Assembly (NCBI GenBank): GCA_029560465.1
Contig: JAKQKX010000067.1
Coordinates: 1-47,407 of the forward strand
Reading direction: 5' to 3'
DNA: 47,407 nt
DNA from: Candidatus Omnitrophota bacterium
GTDB taxonomy: Bacteria > Omnitrophota > Gorgyraeia > Zapsychrales > JANLHA01
The first letter of the stretch is position 1. The number at the start of each line of letters is the position of its first letter. The notes under the pieces were generated by a model. That model saw only the letters and a program-made list of their open reading frames with translations. It was not told the origin of the DNA and searched no databases. Positions 8,219 to 17,000 of this stretch are shown one piece after another. The translations under genes were made by a program, and so were the position numbers.

Positions 8219-9568
8219 ATGAAGCTACAAATACGCCTATTGTTCATTTTTTTAATTTTATCTGCCTGTGTCGCGGTGAATCTTTTTGCCGGCGGCGGGC
8301 CTCAAGAGGAATTGCCGGGGCGGCTGAAAGCCGCTTATGATTCCTATCCCCAGGATCCGTCCGGGGCCTGTGCCCGGGTGGAGGATATTCTCCAATCTAC
8401 GGATGTGGCGGTTTTGGATATGCCGGAGGCCAAGGCCGCCTGGACCTTCCTGGCGAATTGTAATTATCAGTTAAAGAATATGGATAAAGCTGTCCGTTTT
8501 TATGATGAAGTCGCGGCTCTTGATCCCGGCGACCACCAGGCGCTGGTCAATGCGGGGCACGTTTATGCTCAGCAGGCTTTGTACGGGCAGGCGGAAAAGA
8601 AGTACAGGGAAGCGTTGCGGCGGGTCGGGGGAGATGAGGCCGCAGGGGAAAAAATCCGGGCGATGATTGCGAATATCCCGGGCCGGATACAAAAAAAATA
8701 CCGATTTTCAACAGGCCTCGGGTATGACAGCAATGTTAATTCCGGCCCTTCGGATACAACGCATTTTCTTTACGGGGCCTATAATTACACGCTCGATTCT
8801 GATGCCAAGCCCCGGGACGATTTTTATTACTATAACAGCCTGTCGGCTGTTTTCAGCAAGAAGGTCGATGAGGAAACGCACGTGCTATTGAATGTCGGGG
8901 CGAACAATATCAGTTATTTTAAGGAAGATGATTTTAATAATTCTGTCTTTTCAATGTCCCTGGGCTTCAAGAAGCTGTCGGGAGGTAAAAGTAAGACCCT
9001 CACGCCCTATGTGAATTATCAGATATTAGATGACAGGAGTTATCAGGTTAACAGCGGATTCAATCTGTCCGGAGCCATGCGGGTTTCAGAGAAAGTGAAT
9101 ATTTGGCCATCTGCGGGGGGGTATGTGCAGGATTTTTATAAGAATGATCCCCGGGACGCTTTCGGGGGATCGGTGGGGGCCAGCCTGTCTTATCAGATCG
9201 GTGAAAAGACGTCATGGACCGGCAGCCTTTTTTACACGCATCATCATGCGGATAACGGCCGGTTTACTTATAATAATATTTTTTGGGGAAGCAGTCTTCG
9301 TCAAAGGATTTCCAAGGTTCTGTCGGCGACGGCCGGTTATAATCTTCAGCTTTTTTATTATGATGATATTGATCCTGTCTTTGGGACCGCCCGCAAAGAC
9401 AACGGCCATAAATATTATTTAGCCTGCGATTATTCGCTGGAAGAATTGTTGCGTATGGATAAGACCTTTGTGAGCGTGAGTCTTTCATATTTTGATAATA
9501 ATTCCAACCATTCGTTTCAAGAGAGGGAGCGGTTTTTTTCTTCGGTGACGTTGACGTTTAATTTTTAG
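8219..9568 (+). CDS. TPR protein with C-terminal outer-membrane beta-barrel (SLAM/DUF560-like layout)
   Basis: A 449-aa exported protein. Residues 1-24 form a signal peptide. TPR-like helices occupy about 75-160 (AVRFYDEVAALDPGDHQALV; AEKKYREALRRVGGD). From about 165 onward the sequence alternates aromatic and polar residues in amphipathic strands (FSTGLGYDSNVNSGPSD) and ends in VTLTFNF, the aromatic C-terminus used by the BAM machinery. TPR plus barrel resembles surface-lipoprotein assembly modulators, but family membership is inferred from layout only. It is the last gene of the slipin/hydrolase group and is followed by a strong terminator. Confidence 0.75.
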   Translation: MKLQIRLLFIFLILSACVAVNLFAGGGPQEELPGRLKAAYDSYPQDPSGACARVEDILQSTDVAVLDMPEAKAAWTFLANCNYQLKNMDKAVRFYDEVAALDPGDHQALVNAGHVYAQQALYGQAEKKYREALRRVGGDEAAGEKIRAMIANIPGRIQKKYRFSTGLGYDSNVNSGPSDTTHFLYGAYNYTLDSDAKPRDDFYYYNSLSAVFSKKVDEETHVLLNVGANNISYFKEDDFNNSVFSMSLGFKKLSGGKSKTLTPYVNYQILDDRSYQVNSGFNLSGAMRVSEKVNIWPSAGGYVQDFYKNDPRDAFGGSVGASLSYQIGEKTSWTGSLFYTHHHADNGRFTYNNIFWGSSLRQRISKVLSATAGYNLQLFYYDDIDPVFGTARKDNGHKYYLACDYSLEELLRMDKTFVSVSLSYFDNNSNHSFQERERFFSSVTLTFNF

Positions 9569-9594
9569 CGTGTTTATAAAAGTTGGCGGACAAT

Positions 9595-9633
9595 AAAAAA
9601 ACGGACATGATATTTTATCATGTCCGTTTTTTT
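9595..9633. terminator. Bidirectional intrinsic terminator
   Basis: A-tract plus CGGACATGATA (9602-9612) is perfectly complementary to TATCATGTCCG (9616-9626) plus a T7 tract, an 18-bp stem with a 3-nt loop. A-run and T-run on both sides let it work for the barrel gene (+) and the Pro-rich protein gene (-), which converge here. Confidence 0.92.
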
Positions 9634-9655
9634 ATATTTAAGCCCGAACAGCCTG

Positions 9656-10246
9656 TTATTCTTCAGGCCAAGGGGCAGTCGGTGATGTCGGCGAGCTAGG
9701 CGCATTGGGCCCAACCGGAGCATCAGGGCCGACGGGCGCGTTAGGGCCGACAGGAGCGCTGGGGTCATTGGGTCCAACCGGAGCTTCAGGGCCGACCGGC
9801 GCATTAGGCCCAACAGGAGCGCTGGGGTCATTGGGTCCAACCGGAGCTTCAGGGCCGACCGGCGCATTAGGCCCAACAGGAGCGCTGGGGTCATTGGGTC
9901 CAACCGGAGCTTCAGGGCCGACCGGCGCGTTAGGGCCGACAGGAGCGCTGGGGTCATTGGGTCCAACCGGAGCTTCAGGCCCGACGGTTGTCCCGGGTTC
10001 GACTGGCGCGTTGGGCTCGGCCACATTTCTGGCAGGAGCCTCAGGGGTAACCGGAGAGCCCGGCCCTATCGGTTCCTCAGGTGCTGCCGGTGATTTGGGC
10101 CCTGTTGGTGAATTTGGCGGAGTTGGAGATTTGGGTTGTGCTGCTGATGGCGCGCTGAAAATAAAAGACATCGTGAACAAGAATGCGAAGGCGCAACCAA
10201 GCAGTATTTTGAACCTTTTGAATTTCTCCGGTGATTTGATAAACAT
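9656..10246 (-). CDS. Secreted Pro-rich tandem-repeat protein
   Basis: A 196-aa protein with a signal peptide (about 1-36, hydrophobic [20 protein letters not shown]) followed entirely by Pro/Gly/Ala/Asn-rich sequence. The core is a 21-residue repeat ([21 protein letters not shown]) present about four times. AAAGGAGAGTCA stands directly before ATG 10246 on the minus strand, which supports this strand. It probably forms an extended surface or wall-spanning rod; no enzyme motif exists. The same DNA read on the plus strand is an uninterrupted Gly-X-Y collagen-like frame, without a usable start site. Confidence 0.75.
   Translation of the reverse strand: MFIKSPEKFKRFKILLGCAFAFLFTMSFIFSAPSAAQPKSPTPPNSPTGPKSPAAPEEPIGPGSPVTPEAPARNVAEPNAPVEPGTTVGPEAPVGPNDPSAPVGPNAPVGPEAPVGPNDPSAPVGPNAPVGPEAPVGPNDPSAPVGPNAPVGPEAPVGPNDPSAPVGPNAPVGPDAPVGPNAPSSPTSPTAPWPEE
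9705..9990. repeat. 63-bp direct tandem repeat
   Basis: Units begin at 9705, 9768, 9831 and 9894 (TTGGG...), exactly 63 bp apart, with a partial fifth from 9957. The units are nearly identical, so recent slippage or recombination is likely. They encode the 21-residue repeat of the minus-strand Pro-rich protein. Confidence 0.9.
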
Positions 10247-10660
10247 TGACTCTCCTTTTTTGGTTAAGGTTAATTAATAAAATTTGTGTATTAAACTATT
10301 TTAGAAATAATAAAAAATCTAGAAAATTATACTCCTAAAAATCAAAAAGAAGTTATGAAACTTTTGCTTAAATTAGGGAAATTTTTGCTTTCTAAGCGTT
10401 CGCCGCTTGATGGCTAAGGATGATTTGTAACTTTTCCCGATATTGCGCGTAGAATACTTAAAGAAAGTGCTTGATTCACCAGAGAGATAATGATTCAATA
10501 TTGATATTCTGTCATAAACTAACATGGGTAAATCTTGGCCCGATAGTTCAAAAAGGCTAAGGGAGAAGATCATTTTATGTTTTCGTTCTCAGCGGATACT
10601 GCTTGTCCTGCCGTGTTATTCTGGAAGCCGACCTGCCTATTGCATTCCTGGGAGGGTATT
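10247..10660. other. AT-rich gene-free stretch
   Basis: About 410 bp between divergent transcription units (Pro-rich protein on minus, giant exported proteins on plus). It must hold both promoters, but I see no box pair clear enough to call. Short frames here show no ribosome sites or family features. Confidence 0.4.
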
Positions 10661-10765
10661 ATGGAGATGGCCCTTTCGTTATTTTTTCCTTTTGAAATAT
10701 TCTTTGGAAATAGTTTATTAAATTTTCATATTTATTCGGCGGCACAACAAATTCCGGAGGGGTAA
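10661..10765 (+). CDS. Possible 34-aa small hydrophobic protein
   Basis: ATG 10661 follows GGGAGGGTATT, a good ribosome site, and the frame ends at 10765, one base before the start of the next gene. The product begins MEMALSLFFPFEIFFGNSLL and is hydrophobic. It may be a leader peptide coupled to the 1080-aa protein, or only a chance frame. Confidence 0.3.
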   Translation: MEMALSLFFPFEIFFGNSLLNFHIYSAAQQIPEG

Positions 10766-10766
10766 T

Positions 10767-13700
10767 ATGAGAAAGTCATTTTTTCTGACCGTAATTTTAA
10801 TGCTGGTCGGCAGCCTGGGTGGGTATGCCCGTTTGGCGGCCGGGGAGTCCCCTCGACAGGCCGAGTTGAAGTCCATGATGGAACAGCAGATTTATGTCCC
10901 TTATGAAAACCTTCCGGACGTGTTGGAGAAAGAAGGAAAGGGCGTGTTGATCCCGCATTCGGATTTCCTCAAATTATGGGAAAAAGCCGCTCAGCAACCT
11001 CCGGAAAGCGTTTTGCCGCCCCCGCCGGTCGATGCCGCTATTGTGTACGCTGAATATCAGGGCACGGTGACCGAAGACATCGCCGAGTTCCGGGCTAAAT
11101 TGAAAGTCTCGGCTTTAAAGAAAGAATGGGCCCGTATTTTCTTGAATATGGAAGGCATCGCGATCACGTCTTTGTCTATTCAAAATCAAACGCCGTTGTT
11201 AAAGCCCGTTCCCGGAGGACTGGAACTTATCCTTCCGGAAAAAGGGGATTATGAACTTCAGATGAATTTTTCCGCCCGGGTTAATACCGCGCCGGGGGAA
11301 AAGTTCATCCATTTTAAGCTCCCCGCCTCGCCGTTAACGAAAATCAGCATGGTTATCCCTGGGAAAGACCTTGATGTCAAGATTGAGCCTATGCTTTCCC
11401 AGCAAAGCACGGTTACCGGAGAGAACACGCAGTTCTCCGCGTTTTTATCCCCGGCCGGCGACGTGGATATCCGCTGGCTCGCGAAGAGCCAGGAAAGCAA
11501 GGAAGTCAAGAGCCTGGTTTTCGGCAGCTTGTCCAGCGAGGTGTTCATCAAGGAGTCGGTTTACCTTATCACCACCCGGGTTTCCTGCGCAGTGATGCAG
11601 GCCAAGACCGATATTTTTCAACTGCGGATCCCGGATGATTTAAGTCTGGTTAACGTGAGCGGCGGCAATATTAAAGACTGGGACCTTGGGGGGGACGGCG
11701 TCCTCACCGTCAACCTTTATGAAAAGGTGGATGGGAATTACACGTTCACGGTGAATACGGAAAAATACCGGGACACGGAGGACACGAGTTTTACCGTTCC
11801 GCAATTCGAGCTGGTGGACGCCAAGCGGGAAGACGGGGAGGTCATTATTAAAGCGGATTCTGCGCTTCGGGTTCAGGTTGAGGAAAAAGAGCACGTGACT
11901 CAAATCGACCCCAAAGAGCTGGCTGGCCGGGTGGCGTTTGAAGATTTTGTGTCCGCGTTCAAATATTTCCGGCGGCCTTACCGGGTGAGCCTGAAAATCT
12001 CCATGATCCAGCCCAAGATCACTGCTCAGCAGAATATCCGCATTTCTTTTTCTGAAACCCTGGTTGATTATTTCAGCCAGGTTTTGTTCCAGGTGAAGGA
12101 TGCTGGGGTCTTTAAGTTCCGGTTCCTGGTCCCGGAGAACTTCCGGCTTGTTGAAGTCGGTGATGATAAGACCGTCGACAGCTTTTCCGTCGAGCAGGAA
12201 GGCGGGCAGAACGTCCTGACCGTGATTTTGAAGAATAAAGCGTATGGTGATTTCCGGCTCCCGGTCCATCTGGAAGCTGATAAAGAGGATAAAGACATCG
12301 CCCTTCCGATGCCCAGGGTCCAGAGCCTGGACGCGGAAAAGGAAGAGGGGGTGATCTCGCTGTCTTTGCGCAAGAACCTCAAGCTTTCCACCGAGGATAT
12401 TAAATCTTTGCGGCCGATCAGCCTCGAGGAGCTGAGGTTGCTGGGGGCCAGTGACCCTGACCAGAAAAATGAGGTGGCCGCCGGATACCGGTTTTCAACA
12501 CCGGATTATTCCTGCCGGCTCAAGATTGATAAACGGGATACCAAGATCATCGCGAACGTCGAGAGGAGCGTCAGCATTGAAGAGACCGTGATGAAAGTGT
12601 CGGACGTGGTGCATTATAACATCCTGTACGCTCCGGTCAGCCAGTTTCGGATTGAGCTGCCGGAAGCACTGGCCAGGGACGCGGTGATCAGCGGGGTGAA
12701 TATTAAAGAGAAACGGCTTTCGTCCCGGCCGGAAACAAAGACCGGGGTCTGGGATGTGACGCTTCATTCCCCGATGTTGAACCAGTATGACTTGACGGTC
12801 ATGCTTGAGAGGAAACTCCCCTCCATCCCCACGGGGGAGAAAAGGACGATCACGGTGCCCGGGATCCGGGTGCTGGATGTTTTTGACGAATCCGGGTTTA
12901 TATCGGTCGCCAAGAGCCCGAACCTGCAGGTGGAAGCGCAGGACACCAACCTGGAGCTGATTGATTCCAAAGAACTTCCCGCCACGCTCAGCCAGGGTCA
13001 GAGTGTGCTGGCCTTCCGTTACCTCAGCCATCCGTATTCCCTGGTCTTGGAAACCACCAAGCATGAGTATGAGAAGATCCTTGATGCCATCGTTAACCAG
13101 GCCCATTTTGATATCGTCGTTTCGAATGAAGGGCTTGCTAAGACAGAAGGGGTTTTTAACATCCAGAACACAAACCGGCAGAGCCTTGAGCTGACTATGC
13201 CGCCGGGGACCGACAAGATTTATTCGGTCTACATTTCCGGGAAGAAGGCGAGCATCTCACGGGGAAGCTCGGAGCGGAGCAAGATTGTCATGCTCCCCAA
13301 AGATATCGCGCCGGGGCAGGAATTTAGTTTGAGAATCCTTTACCAGACCCAGGTGAATGCCAAATTCGGGTTTATAGGCGGACTCCGGGTCGAGAACGCG
13401 GAAATCAGCGATGTCCCTACGTCCAAGATCACATGGCGGCTGTATCTGCCGCAGGAGTTCAGTTATTTGTATATGGCCGGAACGATGAACCCGCAAAACG
13501 GGGACGGGGCGGCTTATAATGACATTAACCCGGCGATCCCGTCCCGGCGGGTCACGAGCCCGGTTAAGATCAATTTGAACTCGGAGCAGATCCCGCAGCA
13601 GAAAGATGAATCTGAATTTTACGGGCTGGATGTCAACATGATCCGGCAGGGGCGGATGTATTCTTTCTCCAAGCTCGACCGGGGTGCTGACCTGCGCGTT

Positions 13701-14009
13701 TGGTTTATCAAGAAAAATATTCTGTTCCCGTTAAGCCTGATTTTACTCGTGTTGCCGGGACTGCTGTATTTCACCGTGGTCCGTAAGAAATCCAAAAACC
13801 CCGTGAGGGTGGCGGCGGTTTTCCTTTTAACCGTTATAATTTTGAACATCCTTCTGCCGCAGGGGTTCAAATATTTTGTTTCTTTATTTTTTACAGGCAG
13901 CCTTATCGCCTTGGTCGGATCCGGGCTCTATCGATACCTGCAGAGCCGGGAGACCTTTCGAAAAACCGTGGGCCGGATCCCCAAGAAGAAAAGCGGGTCC
14001 AGTCAATGA
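10767..14009 (+). CDS. Giant exported protein, module A, with C-terminal membrane helices
   Basis: A 1080-aa protein with a signal peptide (1-27), an N-terminal segment containing VLIPHSDFLKLWEKA (about 61), a long beta-rich ectodomain, and three or four hydrophobic helices at the end (about 983-1060, starting ILFPLSLILLVLPGLLYF). Recurring FKYFRRPYRVSLK (about 396) and FRYLSHPYSLVLE (about 749) mark repeated domains. DVPTSKITWRLYLPQEF lies at about 882. The same landmarks occur at nearly the same spacing twice in the next gene, so the two are paralogous. The large ectodomain is likely periplasmic and held by the C-terminal helices. I know no named family; function unknown. Start chosen by GGAGGGG 7 nt before ATG. 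It overlaps the next frame (ATGA). Confidence 0.8.
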   Translation: MRKSFFLTVILMLVGSLGGYARLAAGESPRQAELKSMMEQQIYVPYENLPDVLEKEGKGVLIPHSDFLKLWEKAAQQPPESVLPPPPVDAAIVYAEYQGTVTEDIAEFRAKLKVSALKKEWARIFLNMEGIAITSLSIQNQTPLLKPVPGGLELILPEKGDYELQMNFSARVNTAPGEKFIHFKLPASPLTKISMVIPGKDLDVKIEPMLSQQSTVTGENTQFSAFLSPAGDVDIRWLAKSQESKEVKSLVFGSLSSEVFIKESVYLITTRVSCAVMQAKTDIFQLRIPDDLSLVNVSGGNIKDWDLGGDGVLTVNLYEKVDGNYTFTVNTEKYRDTEDTSFTVPQFELVDAKREDGEVIIKADSALRVQVEEKEHVTQIDPKELAGRVAFEDFVSAFKYFRRPYRVSLKISMIQPKITAQQNIRISFSETLVDYFSQVLFQVKDAGVFKFRFLVPENFRLVEVGDDKTVDSFSVEQEGGQNVLTVILKNKAYGDFRLPVHLEADKEDKDIALPMPRVQSLDAEKEEGVISLSLRKNLKLSTEDIKSLRPISLEELRLLGASDPDQKNEVAAGYRFSTPDYSCRLKIDKRDTKIIANVERSVSIEETVMKVSDVVHYNILYAPVSQFRIELPEALARDAVISGVNIKEKRLSSRPETKTGVWDVTLHSPMLNQYDLTVMLERKLPSIPTGEKRTITVPGIRVLDVFDESGFISVAKSPNLQVEAQDTNLELIDSKELPATLSQGQSVLAFRYLSHPYSLVLETTKHEYEKILDAIVNQAHFDIVVSNEGLAKTEGVFNIQNTNRQSLELTMPPGTDKIYSVYISGKKASISRGSSERSKIVMLPKDIAPGQEFSLRILYQTQVNAKFGFIGGLRVENAEISDVPTSKITWRLYLPQEFSYLYMAGTMNPQNGDGAAYNDINPAIPSRRVTSPVKINLNSEQIPQQKDESEFYGLDVNMIRQGRMYSFSKLDRGADLRVWFIKKNILFPLSLILLVLPGLLYFTVVRKKSKNPVRVAAVFLLTVIILNILLPQGFKYFVSLFFTGSLIALVGSGLYRYLQSRETFRKTVGRIPKKKSGSSQ

Positions 14010-14029
14010 CACGGGGGAAACTTAGGGCA

Positions 14030-17000
14030 ATGAAAAAATGCCTTATATTCTTAACGGCGCTGATGGCGTGGCGCCTGCTTTTCCCTGTTCCCTTGGCGGC
14101 GGAACCATCCACCCTCGTCCCCGGCACCCCTGTGCGGGAGACCATGATATTTTTACCGGAAAAAGAAATGACGCGGGTATTCGCCCAGGAACAGGAAGGG
14201 ATTTTTGTCTCTTATCAGGAATACCGGGAACTTTATGAAAAGGCTAAGACGGCGTATCTTAAGAAAGTCCAGGAAGCGGCTGTCCCGGAAGGACTGCAGA
14301 AGCCTTTTCTTGTGCAGGCCAATTATACGGGTGCCGTCGAAGACGCGCTGTTAAACCTGTCTGCCAGGTATCACATTGTTTATCATGGCCAGGAGGCCTG
14401 TTTTTTCCCGTTTCCGCTCAAGGGTGTTTTTCTTCAATCGGCGGTTTTAAACGGGGAGAAAGTGTTGATTCAAGAAGTGGACGGGCTTCCCCGGGTGCTG
14501 CTCCCCGGCAAGGGCGCGTACGATTTGACCGTTCATTTCCTGGCGCCGGTTGATTTTAATGAAGAAAGCGGGCAGGCTTCTTTTTCTGTGCCTCCGGTTT
14601 TGTTCGGTGACATTCGCCTCGTGGCCGACACTTTTTATGATATTCGTTTTCCAGGCCTGGCCCTGGTGTCTAAAAATCCGGTTGGGGACCGCGTTGAATT
14701 CTTGGGATTCTTCGGCCCGGAAGACAGCCTTTCCATCGGGATTACAAACCGTCGCTCATCCGGGGAAAAGCGGGTCCAGGTCAGTTCCCGCGAGGAACAT
14801 CAGGTGTTTTTATCCCGTGACCTGGTTGAGCAGGTGGTGCAGTATTTCCTGGATGTCCGTCACGGGGAAGTGAACAGCGTTGAGATCGCGGTTGACCCGG
14901 CGGTGCATGTCCACGAAGTGTCGGGGCCGGGGATCGCCGGCTGGGTCAGGGAAACATCAGGGGCCGGGGATATTTTGCGCCTGACGTTCCATCTCCCTTT
15001 AAGTGGGGAGACGCGTTTTTTGCTGAAAACATACCAATACCCTTCGGCTGGGATGGAGCCGCTTCGGTTTACGGACAGCCGGATCGAAAAGGTGTTTGAC
15101 AGGAAGGGGACGCTCAAAATCTATTATGATGACAGCGTGCGGCTGGAAGCTCTGGACACGCGGTATTTGCGCCCGGTGGTCGGCCGTGCGGACGCCGGAG
15201 AGGAGAGCCCCGGGCGGTATTCCCTTTATGCCGAATACCAGGTGTTTAACCTTCCTTACGAAGTGTCCCTGGCCCGTTTTGCCGTCCCCCGGCAGGTCCT
15301 GGTCGAGCAGCATAACGACCTGGATGTGGGAGAGAGTAAAATCCTTTTTGACTCCGAGCTCACGCTGACGGGTTTAACCCCGGGCACGACGCAGTTCCTT
15401 TTGAATATCCCGGAGGGGTACACGGTGGACGACCTTTCGGTTTACGTGAACGCCGAGGCGGTCCAGGAGCATCATGAATATCATCCGTCCCAAAACGCCC
15501 TTCAGGTGGTTATCCGGCACCCGATCACGGCGAAGGACGAGGTCGTTATGACGGTGCATGCTGAACGGCTGATCGGGGAAGAGACATTCAAGGATCGGGC
15601 CCAGGGGATTGTCATCCCGGTGATCACATACCCGGAGGCGGGAAAAATGACCGGGAGCCTGAATGTCAAAATTGACGAGATGTATTTGCTGGCCGATATT
15701 CTTTTAAAAGGGTACACACCGGCGGAAGAGATGCTTAGCGTTGAAGGGGATGACCCGGGCGGGAAAAAGCTGCTTTATGATTTCCGGAGCCTTGCCCCGC
15801 AGGGGGAGATCCTGCTTTCCCTGCGCCAGGCGGAACAAACCTCCAAGACCGTCAGTTTTATCGCGGTGGATGAAAACCTTTTAGTGACGAACGCGTATGT
15901 CCGCTATAGCATAACATCCGGCAAGAAAGACAGCTTTTATTTCGCGATACCGCGCTGGCCGGGGAGTAAAATCAATATTGAGGGTGATTTTATTAAAGAG
16001 AAGAAAAAGGTCCTCACGGAAAAGGTTCCGGAATGGGTCAGGGGGGCGGGGCTGCCGGACATGGAGGGTTACGATATCTGGAATGTCGTGCTGCAAAAGG
16101 AGGCAACCGGGGAGGTCTTGCTGGCGATCGATTATCAGAAGAAAATCGAGAATTTTGATTCCCTGTTCGACGTGCCGTTGGTCGTCCCGTTGGATGTTTT
16201 AAGTGACACGGGGGACATCGTTCTGGAGGCCAGCAAGAACACAAAAATTATGACCCAGAAATCCGGGTTGAATGAATTGGAAACGTATGAGATCCCCCAA
16301 TGGCCGGCGTATAAGCCGTCCAACCGTATCATTGAATCGCTCCGGTATTTCACGCGGCCGTTTTCGTTCCGCCTGGCGGTGACCCGGATGGACGAGTCAC
16401 CGGTGCTGGCGTCCCTGGTGGAAGAGGAGGACCTTTTTTACGTCCTGGGGACAAATTCGGAAATCTTTTTTGAAGGCCGTTATCGGGTGAAAAACACGAA
16501 CCTGCAGTTCTTGCAGGTTGAACTTCCGGAAAAGTTCGTTTTCTGGGGCGCAACCCTGGACAAGGAAGGCGTCAAGCCGCGGAAAGGGAGCGGCCGTCTG
16601 ATTTATATCCCGCTGCCGGTGGACAGCGATCAGACCATTGAGGTGAGTTTGACCGGGCAGGTGGAGAGGCCTGGGCGGCCGGGTATCGTTGAAGCGCTTG
16701 ACCTGCGCAGCCCCAGATTCGACATTCCCGTCTTGCAGTCGCATATGACCGTGTTTTACCCGGAGCAGTATTCCCTTCTTCATATGCGCGGGAACTTCGA
16801 GAAATACCCGCAAATGGCGTATCCGCAGCCGGCCCTTTTGTCTTTTTTTCCCGGCGCTTTCTCTGCGCTGGGACGGAACATGGCCATGCTCGTCGGGCCT
16901 TTCTATATAAAGAGGGGCATCCAGGGGCGGCTCAAGTCCGCAACGGATGACATCGGTGATCAGTATTCTCCGGGGACCACGGCTTTGCAATCCCGGATAC

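Noticed and set aside
9705-9990. Regular repeats as a CRISPR array
   Set aside because: Units are contiguous 63-bp coding repeats with no variable spacers and no cas genes nearby.
9705-10277. Open collagen-like Gly-X-Y frame on the plus strand
   Set aside because: No ATG or ribosome site at its start and no signal peptide; the minus-strand frame has both. The pattern follows from the 63-bp repeat.
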